From NCBI RefSeq assembly GCF_015602705.1, contig NZ_CP059081.1:1807702-1871701 (forward strand): a stretch of 64,000 nt of DNA, read 5' to 3'. Shown in pieces: positions 45,822 through 55,833 of this stretch. Position 1 is the stretch's first letter, and each line of letters begins with the position of its first letter. Both the position numbers and the translations under genes were made by a program. Below the pieces are notes generated by a model, which was given only the letters and a program-made list of their open reading frames with translations, was not told the DNA's origin and ran no database searches. The DNA is from Acinetobacter lwoffii. GTDB taxonomy: Bacteria; Pseudomonadota; Gammaproteobacteria; Pseudomonadales; Moraxellaceae.

Positions 45822-46619
45822 TTAAAACTTTCGCAGGGTCAGAATCTGTTCACTTCGACCAAAAGGCCCATGAACATCATGCAGAATTCCGCTGGTCAAA
45901 CCGATACCATCTCCACCATATTGCTGCACCACTTCCAGTCCTAGCCATTTACCCTGCGGCAGACGGTGCATATGAATCTGCAGGTCCAGATTCGGAAATC
46001 CCCAACCGGAATTCGGATCCTGACGTGGCACAATGCCATTGGCTGTATCGACCATACCAAGTAAACGGCTAAAGTCTGTCGTCGGTTGGCCTTCTACCAT
46101 GTCTAGCGAATTTCTCAGCCAGACAATGCCCTTGCCTGCACGATGGTCAGCATGCGCACGGGTTTCAATACTCTGGATATAACCGCCTGGCCAGCAGCGC
46201 ATACCCTCCCAAACAGGTAAATATTCTGGACTTTCGATCGGAAAGTCTTCCACTCCGGCAATGGCCTTGGTATCTGAAGTTAGCATTCTCCACGCGCGTG
46301 CCACAATGCAGGTTTTACCATTGGCACACATTTCAGCTTCAACCAGTTCGATGGTTTTACCCGGACGGATCATGCGCGTAGTAATTGAAAATTCACCAAA
46401 GGCGATCAGGCCAAAAATATCCAGCCCGACCCGACCAATACGCATGTCAGCACGTGGCTGAAACTGTTCCAGTTCGACGCATAGAATACCAGTGGCTGGT
46501 GCCATGTGCTGCTCATGCGGATTCCATGCACCTTGTGCATGAATATTAGAACGGTAATAAGCCGTAGTACTGCCATCTGGATGCTGTTCGCGCTGAATAA
46601 AACTGTAATATGCCGACAT
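45822..46619 (-). CDS. Acyl-CoA thioesterase-like protein (double hotdog, TesB type)
   Basis: With ATG 46619 the product has 265 residues; a GTG 27 bases earlier is possible, but a GGGAAG site fits the ATG better. The first half has MAPATGILCVELEQF and RIGRVGLDIFGLIAFGEFSITTRMIRPGKTIELVEAEM, a hotdog helix and strands. A second half repeats the fold less clearly. This resembles 4HBT_3/TesB-like thioesterase family proteins. Substrate chain length cannot be read. Confidence 0.72.
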   Translation of the reverse strand: MSAYYSFIQREQHPDGSTTAYYRSNIHAQGAWNPHEQHMAPATGILCVELEQFQPRADMRIGRVGLDIFGLIAFGEFSITTRMIRPGKTIELVEAEMCANGKTCIVARAWRMLTSDTKAIAGVEDFPIESPEYLPVWEGMRCWPGGYIQSIETRAHADHRAGKGIVWLRNSLDMVEGQPTTDFSRLLGMVDTANGIVPRQDPNSGWGFPNLDLQIHMHRLPQGKWLGLEVVQQYGGDGIGLTSGILHDVHGPFGRSEQILTLRKF

Positions 46620-46681
46620 TGTTTTAATACTTCCCTGAATATTCACTTAAACTTAAGAGTTTACAAAAAGTTCTTTGATCT

Positions 46682-47350
46682 TTATTTTCGTATCAAAAAG
46701 CCATGATAATTCATGATTTGACAATAAATCTTGCACTGTTTAAATCCGACTTTGGTTAAAAGCGCTTTAAAATTTTGTGCAGATAACAAGTGAAAATCCT
46801 GCTCCAAGCGTTCAACCATCTTGTTACTTTGCACCACGCTTAACCCTGTCTGTTGTGCCAGCTTCTGCATAATTTTGATGTCTTGCTGATCTTCGGGTTG
46901 CATCAGGTCATAGGTCAATGCAAGACCATTGGTTTTAAGACACTGCTGGATAGCCTGAAAAAATCCGTTTTTTTCGGAATTTGAAATGAAATGTGCCACC
47001 AGAATGGCTAACGCAGCATCAAACGTATCTGGCTGATTCAAATCTTGAATCATACTTTGGACGAATTTCACCCTTTGTCGATCTATAGAATTCAGATTTT
47101 TACTGGCCTGTTCCAGCATAGCTGCTGATGGATCAATTGCAGTAAAGGTCCAGTCTGGATAACGCTGCAATAAATAGGACAGTTCATAACCTGTTCCGCA
47201 ACCTATTATCAATATATGAGCGGTTTTCAGGAGTTCAATGCTGAAAATTGCTTCAATCTGCTGATGCACCAGTTCATAACCGGGAATCAGTTTACGGATA
47301 TGATCGTCATAACTAGCGACCACGACTTCACTGTGAAAGTTTTTTGCCAT
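46682..47350 (-). CDS. Class I SAM-dependent methyltransferase
   Basis: The protein has 222 residues. Motif I is ILIIGCGTGYELSYLL, followed by FTAIDPSAAMLEQA and a motif IV region FDAALAILVAHF. The C-terminal part LLTKVGFKQCKIYCQIMNYHGFLIRK is typical of small-molecule methyltransferases. The methyl acceptor is unknown. It is monocistronic; the gap upstream (47351-47632) contains paired hairpins but no gene. Confidence 0.82.
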   Translation of the reverse strand: MAKNFHSEVVVASYDDHIRKLIPGYELVHQQIEAIFSIELLKTAHILIIGCGTGYELSYLLQRYPDWTFTAIDPSAAMLEQASKNLNSIDRQRVKFVQSMIQDLNQPDTFDAALAILVAHFISNSEKNGFFQAIQQCLKTNGLALTYDLMQPEDQQDIKIMQKLAQQTGLSVVQSNKMVERLEQDFHLLSAQNFKALLTKVGFKQCKIYCQIMNYHGFLIRK

Positions 47351-47479
47351 ATTTTTACTCTAAATCTATGCACGAATCTAAAACTCAGGCGGGTCTTTAG
47401 ATAGATTGAATATTTAAATCTTATAGCTTGATCTTATTTGCTGTTTTCTTGAAATTTGATCATAGGCCCGGCGACATGG

Positions 47480-47535
47480 AAGTCCCTTCAGCAAAATAAA
47501 GGGACTTTGCTTACTTTTGGCCCATCAAAAGTAAG
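47480..47535. repeat. Two adjacent intergenic hairpins
   Basis: The first is AAGTCCCTT (47480-47488) paired with AAGGGACTT (47499-47507). The second is CTTACTTTTG (47510-47519) paired with CAAAAGTAAG (47526-47535) with a 6-nt loop. No T run follows, so they are not clear terminators. They could be an intergenic repetitive element. Confidence 0.55.
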
Positions 47536-47632
47536 AAAAGCCTGAACATTGATATCGAAGCCGTTATACAAATGGAGGCAATGCATGCATTAAATACTGC
47601 TTTGCCCCACTTAAGAATCGCATCAATATAAT

Positions 47633-49321
47633 TTAAGCAATCTCTTTCAAGTTCAGCTCTTCACGCATAAATTCACGCAATTTGAACTTCTGCGCCTTAC
47701 CTGAAGCCGTCATTGGAAATTCCTGGAAGAAACGCACATAACGCGGCACTTTGTTGTGAGAAATATGCTCCTTACAATACTGACGGATGGTTTCTTCAGT
47801 ACATGGATCATTTTCATGCAGGATGATACAAGCACACAGCTCTTCTCCATATTTATGGTCTGGCACCCCAATTACCTGTACGTCCGAAACTGCCGGATGG
47901 GTATAAAGGAAATCTTCAATTTCTTTCGGGAACAGGTTTTCCCCTCCACGAATCACCACGTCCTTGATTCGGCCCTTGATTTTGACAAAGCCTTCATCAT
48001 CCATTTCAGCGATATCACCGGTATGCATCCAGCGCGCCGCATCAATCACTTCCTGGGTTTTATCCTGATCTTCCCAATAACCGAGCATCACTGAATAACC
48101 ACGTACACACAGCTCACCCAATTGGCCGCGTGGAACCACCTTGCCATTTTCATCGACAATTTTAACTTCCAGATGCGGATGTACCCGGCCAACCGTACTG
48201 ACACGTTGCTCGACACTGTCTGCCGTTGAGCTTTGTGCACTGACGGGTGCGGTTTCAGTCATGCCATAACAAATCGTGATTTCAGACATATGCATCCGTT
48301 CAATCACGCGCTGCATAATTTCCTGCGGACATGGACTACCCGCCATAATCCCGGTACGCAGACTGGACAGGTCAAATTCGTCAAACTGTTCATGCTCAAG
48401 AATGGCGATAAACATGGTTGGCACACCATAAGCCGCGGTACATCTTTCCTGCTGAATGGCTTTTAAGGTTTCTAATGGATTAAACACGGCAGACGGATAA
48501 ATCATGGCGGAACCATGCGTAATACAGGCCAGATTGCCCATGACCATACCAAAGCAGTGAAATAAAGGAACTGAAATACAGACACGGTCTTCTGGCCCTA
48601 AATGAATGGCTTCGCCAACAAAGTACCCGTTATTTAAAATATTATTATGGGTCAGCATGGTGCCTTTCGGATTGCCGGTGGTGCCCGAGGTAAACTGGAT
48701 ATTAATGGTTTCATCGAACTGCAGTTCACTGGAGATCTGTTGCAGTTGTTGCAGCTCTTGTTCGCCAGGCGAGCTCAGCAAATCCTGAAACCGGTGGATG
48801 CCGGTATGCTGCTGGTCATCAATTTTAATTACATGTTTTAAATGCGGCAGACGCTCTGCATTAAGGAACTTATCCTCGGTTTCCTGCAATTCCGGTGCAA
48901 TTTTAGTCAGAATTTCCTGATAGTCCGTCGTCTTAAACTGCGCTGCAATCACCAGTCCCTTACAGGAGACCTTGTTTAGCACATATTCAAGCTCATTGCT
49001 TTTATAGGCCGGATTCAGGTTCACCAGAATAATGCCTGCCTTGAAGGCCGCAAACTGGGTAATGGTCCATTCCACACAGTTCGGCGACCAGATTGCCAGA
49101 CGGTCACCTTTTTGCATACCTAGTTTCAGCAGCTGACAGGCAAAGGCATTGACCTGATCCTGTAGCTGCCGGTAACTGAGGCGTATGTTCTGATGCAAAC
49201 TCACTACCGCATCACGTTCTGCATACTGCTCGCAAGCCTGATCAAATTTTTCACCAATCGTCATGCCCAATAAAGGCTGGCTGCTGGTTCCATAGGCATA
49301 GCTTAACCGTACTTGTGTCAT
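47633..49321 (-). CDS. Acyl-CoA synthetase (AMP-forming, medium-chain/FadD-like)
   Basis: The protein has 562 residues. The adenylate-forming P-loop is FTSGTTGNPKGTML. Other motifs are ICYGMTETAPVSAQ, WMHTGDIAEMDDEGFVKIKGRIKDVVIRGGENLFPKEIEDFL and the catalytic Lys in TASGKAQKFKLREFM. It activates a carboxylic acid to acyl-CoA through an acyl-adenylate. Next to the leucine-degradation operon, the substrate may be a short branched acid such as isovalerate; that is inferred from context. It lies 98 bases downstream of the TetR gene. Confidence 0.87.
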   Translation of the reverse strand: MTQVRLSYAYGTSSQPLLGMTIGEKFDQACEQYAERDAVVSLHQNIRLSYRQLQDQVNAFACQLLKLGMQKGDRLAIWSPNCVEWTITQFAAFKAGIILVNLNPAYKSNELEYVLNKVSCKGLVIAAQFKTTDYQEILTKIAPELQETEDKFLNAERLPHLKHVIKIDDQQHTGIHRFQDLLSSPGEQELQQLQQISSELQFDETINIQFTSGTTGNPKGTMLTHNNILNNGYFVGEAIHLGPEDRVCISVPLFHCFGMVMGNLACITHGSAMIYPSAVFNPLETLKAIQQERCTAAYGVPTMFIAILEHEQFDEFDLSSLRTGIMAGSPCPQEIMQRVIERMHMSEITICYGMTETAPVSAQSSTADSVEQRVSTVGRVHPHLEVKIVDENGKVVPRGQLGELCVRGYSVMLGYWEDQDKTQEVIDAARWMHTGDIAEMDDEGFVKIKGRIKDVVIRGGENLFPKEIEDFLYTHPAVSDVQVIGVPDHKYGEELCACIILHENDPCTEETIRQYCKEHISHNKVPRYVRFFQEFPMTASGKAQKFKLREFMREELNLKEIA

Positions 49322-49419
49322 TGAATCGATCTCCTTGATTCTTTGTAATTCTGATTTTCAACTTTACTAATTGTTTTATGACCACGACGACCTTGTCTGT
49401 GTACCGGTTTTTTGTGTGT

Positions 49420-50055
49420 TTATGCTTGTAAATTTTCCTCCTGCCCACGTACTGCGTTGACACAAAAATCGGCAATCTGTTTGACAAAGTGATCCTTATA
49501 CTTCTGATCAAACATGACATTTCGGGACGGATTTAAAGGTTCAATCACGACAAAGGTCATGGCACCAACCACACCTAATGCTGCCGTATTCAAATCTTCA
49601 AATTCGAATTCTCCATTGACCTTTCCTTCGGCCAGAATTTCCTTAATGCTCTGCTTAAGCAGCTGCTTACTGCGAAAACGCTCATGTTCCATTTCCGGAT
49701 CAACCGGTTCGAACATCAGTGAATACGCCAATTGGGGGCTATTCATGGCACGCTTGACAAAAGTTGTAACAGATTTTTGCAATTTCAGTTTTGGCGATAA
49801 ATCTGACTCGGCAATATGGTTCAGAATTCCGACTTCATGCTGAATCGCGGCCGACAAAACCTCAATTAAAATCTGGCTTTTGCTTTCGAAATATCGATAG
49901 ACCAGCCCTGTAGAAACGCCTGCGCGTTCTGCAATCGCCTGAATCGATGCCTCCTTCAAGCCCCCTTGAATAATCAGTTCACGAGCAGATTCCAAAATCG
50001 ACAGGCGATTTTGTTCCATTCGTTCCTGCATCAATGATGATCTTTTATAACTCAT
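49420..50055 (-). CDS. TetR family transcriptional regulator
   Basis: With ATG 50055 the product has 211 residues; an upstream frame to 50094 would overlap candidate operator sequence. The DNA-binding domain is RLSILESARELIIQGGLKEASIQAIAERAGVSTGLVYRYFESKSQIL. The C-terminal domain is helical and ligand-binding, of acyl-CoA-responsive type by context. It is divergent from liuA and probably represses the leucine operon and the acyl-CoA ligase. Pseudomonas instead uses a MerR-type LiuR for its liu operon. Confidence 0.85.
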   Translation of the reverse strand: MSYKRSSLMQERMEQNRLSILESARELIIQGGLKEASIQAIAERAGVSTGLVYRYFESKSQILIEVLSAAIQHEVGILNHIAESDLSPKLKLQKSVTTFVKRAMNSPQLAYSLMFEPVDPEMEHERFRSKQLLKQSIKEILAEGKVNGEFEFEDLNTAALGVVGAMTFVVIEPLNPSRNVMFDQKYKDHFVKQIADFCVNAVRGQEENLQA

Positions 50056-50075
50056 AAAATTAATCTCAACAAGAT

Positions 50076-50113
50076 AAAATGAATTGTAAATCATTTTGTG
50101 AATATAGATTCAC
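50076..50113. promoter_or_regulatory. Candidate operator(s) between the TetR gene and liuA
   Basis: Two dyads lie side by side: AAAATGA/TCATTTT (50076-50097) and the 16-base palindrome GTGAAT-ATAG-ATTCAC (50098-50113). The second overlaps a -35-like TTCACT. A TetR repressor bound here would block liuA and could also affect its own gene. Confidence 0.5.
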
Positions 50114-50137
50114 TTTTTTATTTTTTCGTTGTATGTT
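50109..50137 (+). promoter_or_regulatory. Candidate liuA promoter
   Basis: TTCACT (50109-50114), a 17-base spacer and TATGTT (50132-50137), with TG one base before the -10 box. It lies 66 bases upstream of the liuA ATG and overlaps the palindrome at 50098-50113. Confidence 0.5.
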
Positions 50138-50203
50138 AAAACCACAAGCACAACAACAATGCTTTTTTGGACACAACAAATATAACCTCAGGATGGATGA
50201 AGA

Positions 50204-51376
50204 ATGAATTTACAAAGCTTGGATTTCGGTTTGGATGAAACTCTAATAGCGCTTCGTGATTCAGTGGCCGCATTTTGCGCCAAAGAAATTACCCCGATTG
50301 CTCAACAGGTTGACCGTGACAACGAGTTCCCTGCTCACCTTTGGAAAAAATTTGGCGAGATGGGCCTGCTCGGGCTGACAGTCAGTGAGGAATATGGCGG
50401 TTCAAATTTTGGTTATCTGGCGCACATCATTGCCATGCAGGAAATTTCCCGTGCTTCTGCATCCATTGGGCTGTCCTATGGCGCACATTCTAACCTATGT
50501 GTAAACCAAATTAAGCGAAATGGTACTGAAGAACAGAAACAGCGTTATCTGCCTAAACTGATTTCAGGTGAATATGTCGGTGCCTTGGCAATGTCTGAAC
50601 CGAATGCAGGCTCGGATGTGGTGAGCATGAAACTGAAAGCAGAAGACAAAGGCGATCACTACCTGTTGAATGGTTCAAAAATGTGGATCACCAATGGTGG
50701 CGATGCCGATGTCCTGGTGGTCTATGCAAAAACCGATTTGCAAGCCGGTGCCAAAGGCATGACTGCATTTCTGGTTGAGAAAAATATGCCAGGTTTTAGC
50801 CACGGCACCCATTTGGACAAACTCGGCATGCGTGGTTCAAACACTTATCCGCTGTTTTTTGACAATGTTGAAGTTCCGAAAGAAAACGTCATGGGCGGCG
50901 TCGGTAATGGCACCAAGGTCTTGATGAGTGGTCTGGACTATGAGCGTGCTGTATTGAGTGCTGGCCCACTGGGGATTATGGATGCCTGTATGGATACCGT
51001 GATTCCATATATTCATGACCGTAAACAGTTTGGTCAGGCGCTGGGCGAATTCCAGTTAATGCAAGGCAAAATTGCCGACATGTATTCGACCTGGCTAGCC
51101 TGTAAGGCACTGGTTTATGCGGTCGGTGCTGAATGTGACAAAGCTGAGCATAGCCGTAGCCTGCGTAAAGATGCTGCCAGTGCCATTTTATATGCTGCTG
51201 AAAAAGCGACCTGGATGGCAGGAGAAACCATTCAGACTTTAGGTGGTAACGGTTATATCAACGAATTTGCTGCCGGCCGTTTATGGCGTGATGCCAAACT
51301 GTATGAAATTGGCGCCGGTACTTCAGAAATCCGCCGCATGCTGATTGGCCGTGAACTTTTCAACGAAACAGCCTAA
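50204..51376 (+). CDS. liuA: Isovaleryl-CoA dehydrogenase
   Basis: The protein has 390 residues. Acyl-CoA dehydrogenase motifs are [99 protein letters not shown] with the catalytic Glu of the isovaleryl type, and the FAD tail [33 protein letters not shown]. It oxidises isovaleryl-CoA to 3-methylcrotonyl-CoA in leucine breakdown. It is first in the operon, divergent from the TetR gene. Confidence 0.93.
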   Translation: MNLQSLDFGLDETLIALRDSVAAFCAKEITPIAQQVDRDNEFPAHLWKKFGEMGLLGLTVSEEYGGSNFGYLAHIIAMQEISRASASIGLSYGAHSNLCVNQIKRNGTEEQKQRYLPKLISGEYVGALAMSEPNAGSDVVSMKLKAEDKGDHYLLNGSKMWITNGGDADVLVVYAKTDLQAGAKGMTAFLVEKNMPGFSHGTHLDKLGMRGSNTYPLFFDNVEVPKENVMGGVGNGTKVLMSGLDYERAVLSAGPLGIMDACMDTVIPYIHDRKQFGQALGEFQLMQGKIADMYSTWLACKALVYAVGAECDKAEHSRSLRKDAASAILYAAEKATWMAGETIQTLGGNGYINEFAAGRLWRDAKLYEIGAGTSEIRRMLIGRELFNETA

Positions 51377-51411
51377 ACCTTAACACTTAGAATAAAACAA
51401 GGATGTTGGTC

Positions 51412-53013
51412 ATGAATCAGTTATCGAGCAAAATCAATATACGTAGTGAAGAGTTTAAAACCAACCAGACTGCCATGCTGCAACTGGTGGATGACCTAAA
51501 ACAGAAAGTTGAAAAAATTGCTTTGGGTGGTGGCGAAACTGCCCGTCAAAAACATCTGGACCGTGGCAAATTACTCCCCCGTGAACGGATTAATCATTTA
51601 ATTGATCCAGGCACAGCTTTTTTGGAAATTGGTCAGCTGGCTGCCTATCAGGTGTATCAGGATGATGTTCCTGCCGCAGGTGTGGTCGCTGGTGTTGGTC
51701 AGGTCAAGGGTGTGACCTGCATGATCATCGCCAATGATGCTACGGTGAAAGGCGGTACTTATTATCCATTAACAGTGAAAAAGCATTTACGTGCCCAGGA
51801 AATTGCCGAACAGAACCATCTGACTTGTATTTATCTGGTGGATTCAGGCGGTGCATATTTGCCTTTACAGGATGAAGTATTTCCAGACCGCGATCACTTC
51901 GGCCGTATTTTCTACAATCAGGCACGTATGTCGAGCCAAGGTATCGCCCAAATTGCAGTGGTGATGGGCAGCTGTACTGCAGGCGGTGCTTATGTGCCTG
52001 CCATGTCAGATGAAACCATTATTGTCCGCAATCAGGGCACCATTTTCCTAGGCGGCCCTCCTCTAGTTAAGGCAGCTACTGGTGAAGTGGTGTCCAGTGA
52101 GGATCTCGGTGGTGGTGATGTGCATACCCGTTTGTCTGGCGTGGCTGATCATCTGGCTGAAAACGATGAACATGCACTTGCGATTGCCCGCAACATCGTG
52201 GCCAACCTGAACAAAAAGCCAAACAAGACCGCAGATGAAATCGAAGCGCCGCTGTTTGACAGTTCGGAACTGTACGGCATTGTGCCGAGTGACGCGCGCA
52301 AGCCTTTTGATATCCGTGAAGTGATAGCGCGTATTGTCGATGGCTCACGTTTTGACGAGTTCAAGGCACGTTTCGGCACTACCCTGGTGACCGGTTTTGC
52401 CAAGCTCTATGGCATGCCGGTCGGGATTATTGCCAATAATGGCATTCTATTTTCCGAGTCTGCCCAAAAAGGCGCACATTTTATTGAACTGTGTACCCAG
52501 CGCAATATTCCGCTGATTTTCCTGCAAAATATTACCGGGTTTATGGTCGGCCGCCAGTATGAAAATGAAGGCATTGCCAAAAATGGTGCTAAGCTGGTGA
52601 TGGCCGTCGCCAATGCCAATGTACCGAAACTGACTCTAGTGATTGGCGGTTCTTTTGGTGCAGGCAACTATGGTATGTGTGGACGCGCTTACTCGCCACG
52701 CTTTATGTGGACCTGGCCAAACTCGCGTATTTCAGTGATGGGCGGTGAACAGGCCTCCAGCGTCTTGTCGACCTTAAAACGTGACCAGATTGAGCAAAAA
52801 GGCGGAACTTGGTCAGCTGAAGAAGAAGACCAGTTTAAACAACCAATCCGTGACCAATACGAACGCCAAGGCCACCCTTATTATGCGTCTTCGCGTTTAT
52901 GGGATGATGGTGTGATTGATCCAGCGCAATCGCGTGAAGTCTTGGCCTTGAGTCTGGCTGCGGCACTGAATGCGCCCATCCAGCCAACCAAATTCGGCGT
53001 GTTCCGCATGTAA
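51412..53013 (+). CDS. liuB: 3-methylcrotonyl-CoA carboxylase, carboxyltransferase (beta) subunit
   Basis: I choose ATG 51412 (533 aa), because AAGGA at 51399-51403 is its ribosome-binding site and overlaps an earlier in-frame ATG at 51403. The carboxyltransferase pattern includes [55 protein letters not shown] and [25 protein letters not shown]. With LiuD it carboxylates 3-methylcrotonyl-CoA. It lies 35 bases after liuA. Confidence 0.94.
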   Translation: MNQLSSKINIRSEEFKTNQTAMLQLVDDLKQKVEKIALGGGETARQKHLDRGKLLPRERINHLIDPGTAFLEIGQLAAYQVYQDDVPAAGVVAGVGQVKGVTCMIIANDATVKGGTYYPLTVKKHLRAQEIAEQNHLTCIYLVDSGGAYLPLQDEVFPDRDHFGRIFYNQARMSSQGIAQIAVVMGSCTAGGAYVPAMSDETIIVRNQGTIFLGGPPLVKAATGEVVSSEDLGGGDVHTRLSGVADHLAENDEHALAIARNIVANLNKKPNKTADEIEAPLFDSSELYGIVPSDARKPFDIREVIARIVDGSRFDEFKARFGTTLVTGFAKLYGMPVGIIANNGILFSESAQKGAHFIELCTQRNIPLIFLQNITGFMVGRQYENEGIAKNGAKLVMAVANANVPKLTLVIGGSFGAGNYGMCGRAYSPRFMWTWPNSRISVMGGEQASSVLSTLKRDQIEQKGGTWSAEEEDQFKQPIRDQYERQGHPYYASSRLWDDGVIDPAQSREVLALSLAAALNAPIQPTKFGVFRM

Positions 53014-53024
53014 GGGGTGACAAA

Positions 53025-53819
53025 ATGACATATCAATTTTTACAGCTCGAACAGCAGGATCAGGTCGCGACAGTCTGGATTAACCGTGCCGAACTGCACA
53101 ATGCTTTTAATACCCAGGTGATTGAAGAACTGCATGCCTGTTTCCGGTCTTTAAATGACCATGATGATGTGCGTGTGGTGATTTTGGCAGGCCGAGGCAA
53201 GAGTTTCTCTGCTGGCGCGGATCTGAACTGGATGAAACAGGCAGGTCAGGCATCACAGGCAGACAACGAAGCGGATGCTCTCAAACTGGCAAAAATGCTG
53301 CAAAGTCTGGCGACCTTAAAACAGCCAACCATTGCCCGGGTACACGGCATTGCCTTTGGTGGCGGCATGGGGCTGGCCTCAGCCTGTGATATTTGTGTGG
53401 CCAGTACAGATGCCAAGTTTGCCACTTCCGAGGTTCGCTTAGGTCTGGCACCTTCGACCATCAGCCCTTATGTGATTCGTGCGATTGGTGCCCGTCAGGC
53501 CTCACGTTATTTCCTGACCGCCGAGCGGATTACTGCTGAACAGGCCAAAAGCATTGGTCTTGCGCATGAAGTTACTACACCAGAACAGCTCGACAGCAAA
53601 ATTGATGAAATTGTGGAAGCACTTTTACTGGGTGGTCCTGCTGCACAGAGCGCATCGAAACAGTTGATCCAACTGGTTGACCAACAGGTTTTGACCGAAG
53701 ATTTACTGCTTAAAACAGCACAGCATATTGCCCATATTCGCCAGGGAGATGAGGCGAAAAATGGACTGAATGCATTTTTGAACAAACAAAGCCCGGCCTG
53801 GATCAAGACCACGGCATAA
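53025..53819 (+). CDS. liuC: Methylglutaconyl-CoA hydratase
   Basis: The protein has 264 residues of crotonase fold. The oxyanion-hole segments are LAGRGKSFSAGADLNWMKQ and IARVHGIAFGGGMGLASACDICVAS, followed by FATSEVRLGLAPSTISPYV with the catalytic Glu. Its position between liuB and liuD fixes the role: hydration of 3-methylglutaconyl-CoA to 3-hydroxy-3-methylglutaryl-CoA. It starts 11 bases after liuB with a GGGGTGA ribosome-binding site. Confidence 0.92.
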   Translation: MTYQFLQLEQQDQVATVWINRAELHNAFNTQVIEELHACFRSLNDHDDVRVVILAGRGKSFSAGADLNWMKQAGQASQADNEADALKLAKMLQSLATLKQPTIARVHGIAFGGGMGLASACDICVASTDAKFATSEVRLGLAPSTISPYVIRAIGARQASRYFLTAERITAEQAKSIGLAHEVTTPEQLDSKIDEIVEALLLGGPAAQSASKQLIQLVDQQVLTEDLLLKTAQHIAHIRQGDEAKNGLNAFLNKQSPAWIKTTA

Positions 53820-53838
53820 CAACAAGAAGGATCCTACG

Positions 53839-55833
53839 ATGTTTGAAAAGATTTTAATTGCCAACCGTGGTGAAATTGCCTGCCGTGTCATTCGTACAGC
53901 GAAGAAATTAGGTATTGCTACTGTTGCCGTCTACTCCGATGCCGATGCACTATCACAACATGTCAAACTGGCCGATGAAGCGATCTATATTGGTGAATCG
54001 CCAGCTGCACAAAGTTATTTACAGATTGATCACATTATTCAGGCAGCCAAAAGCACTGGTGCTCAGGCAATTCACCCAGGTTATGGTTTCCTGTCTGAAA
54101 ATGACCAGTTCGCCCTGGCCTGTCAGGACAACAATATTGTGTTTATTGGCCCACCAGTCGATGCCATTCTGGCAATGGGTCTGAAAGCCACCTCTAAAGC
54201 CCTGATGGAAAAAGCCGGTGTGCCTTTAACCCCCGGCTATCATGGTACCAATCAGGATGCCGACTTCCTGAAACAGCAGGCAGACAATATTGGTTATCCG
54301 GTATTGATTAAAGCCAGTGCCGGCGGTGGCGGTAAAGGCATGCGTCTGGTGGAACGCAGTGAAGATTTCCTGAGTTCACTGGCATCTTGTAAAAGTGAAG
54401 CACGTTCAAGTTTTGGCAATGAAGACGTTCTGATTGAACGCTATGTGATTCAGCCACGTCATATTGAAGTGCAGGTGTTTGGTGATACCCACGGCAATTA
54501 TGTACATCTGTTCGAACGTGATTGCTCGGTACAGCGCCGTCACCAGAAAGTGCTGGAAGAAGCGCCTGCACCGAAAATGCCGGAAGACAAACTTGAGGCG
54601 ATGCGTCAGGCGGCAATCGATGCTGCGCGTGCAGTGAACTATGTCGGTGCCGGTACAGTCGAGTTTATCGTGGAGCAAGACGGCACAGCTTACTTCATGG
54701 AAATGAACACCCGTCTTCAGGTTGAACATCCAGTGACGGAAATGATTACCGGACAGGATCTGGTGGAATGGCAACTGCGCGTGGCTTTTGGTGAACCTTT
54801 ACCGAAGCAGCAGCATGAGTTGCAGATTCATGGACATGCACTCGAAGCCCGTGTTTATGCCGAAGAACCGGAAAAAGGCTTTATTCCTGCGATTGGTCAG
54901 ATCAGCTACCTGCATTATCCGGAGCAAAGTGACTGTGTACGTGTGGATAGCGGTATTGTCGAAGGCGATGAAATCAGCACTTATTATGATCCGATGATTG
55001 CCAAACTGATTGTCTGGGGCAAAAACCGTGAAGCAGCCCTAACCCAGATGCACCATGCACTGGGTCAGTTCCATGTTGATGGTCTGGGTAACAATATTGC
55101 TTTTCTAGATCGCCTGGTGCTGTGTGACTCGTTTAAAAATGCACATTTAGATACTGGCCTGATTCAGCGTGAAGAGGAATTCCTGCTCAAACCTTCTGCG
55201 GATATCAGTGCCGAACTGGTGGTCAGTGCCGCACTGATTGAATTCCTGGCACGTCAAGCACAGAATCCCGTTCCAAGCAATCCGGTGTGGCAGCAAAAAG
55301 CATTCTGGCGCCTGAACCAGCAAAATAGCCATACAGTGCAATTACAATGCAATGGCATTAACCTGAAAATTCAGTTCAGCACCCAAGATCAAGGCTTTGT
55401 TGCCAGCTATAACGGTCAGCAAATTCAGATTCAGGGTCAACTCGTCGATGCCCATACTTTAGCCTTGCAACTGGCGGGTAAACAGCAAAAACTGGCTTTT
55501 AGCCAGAGTGAGCAAGGCATTACCCTGTTCCAGAATGGTCAAGGCTATAAGTTTAATTACTTGAAGTCTGATTTTAATAATCAGGATGAACAAGGCACGG
55601 AAAATAACCTGATCGCACCAATGCCAGGTGTCATTACCCAGGTGCTCGTGGCAGCCAATGACAAAGTCAAAAAAGATGATGTGCTGATGACGCTGGAAGC
55701 CATGAAGATCGAATACTCGATTCGCGCACCGCATGACGGCATCATCGCAAGCTCATATTTTCAGAAGGGTGATCAGGTTAAAGCCGGTGATGAACTGGTC
55801 GAGTTCCAGCCTCTGGCGGAGGAAGTGGCATGA
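53839..55833 (+). CDS. liuD: 3-methylcrotonyl-CoA carboxylase, biotin-carrying (alpha) subunit
   Basis: The protein has 664 residues. The N-terminal biotin carboxylase begins FEKILIANRGEIACRVIRTAKKLG, with ATP-grasp loop KASAGGGGKGMRLV and MEMNTRLQVEHPVTE (about 1-450). The C-terminal biotin carrier domain has the biotinylated Lys in LEAMKIEYSI (near 625). A linker/BT domain separates them. It carboxylates its biotin and passes the CO2 to LiuB. It lies 19 bases after liuC, and its last codons overlap liuE. Confidence 0.95.
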   Translation: MFEKILIANRGEIACRVIRTAKKLGIATVAVYSDADALSQHVKLADEAIYIGESPAAQSYLQIDHIIQAAKSTGAQAIHPGYGFLSENDQFALACQDNNIVFIGPPVDAILAMGLKATSKALMEKAGVPLTPGYHGTNQDADFLKQQADNIGYPVLIKASAGGGGKGMRLVERSEDFLSSLASCKSEARSSFGNEDVLIERYVIQPRHIEVQVFGDTHGNYVHLFERDCSVQRRHQKVLEEAPAPKMPEDKLEAMRQAAIDAARAVNYVGAGTVEFIVEQDGTAYFMEMNTRLQVEHPVTEMITGQDLVEWQLRVAFGEPLPKQQHELQIHGHALEARVYAEEPEKGFIPAIGQISYLHYPEQSDCVRVDSGIVEGDEISTYYDPMIAKLIVWGKNREAALTQMHHALGQFHVDGLGNNIAFLDRLVLCDSFKNAHLDTGLIQREEEFLLKPSADISAELVVSAALIEFLARQAQNPVPSNPVWQQKAFWRLNQQNSHTVQLQCNGINLKIQFSTQDQGFVASYNGQQIQIQGQLVDAHTLALQLAGKQQKLAFSQSEQGITLFQNGQGYKFNYLKSDFNNQDEQGTENNLIAPMPGVITQVLVAANDKVKKDDVLMTLEAMKIEYSIRAPHDGIIASSYFQKGDQVKAGDELVEFQPLAEEVA

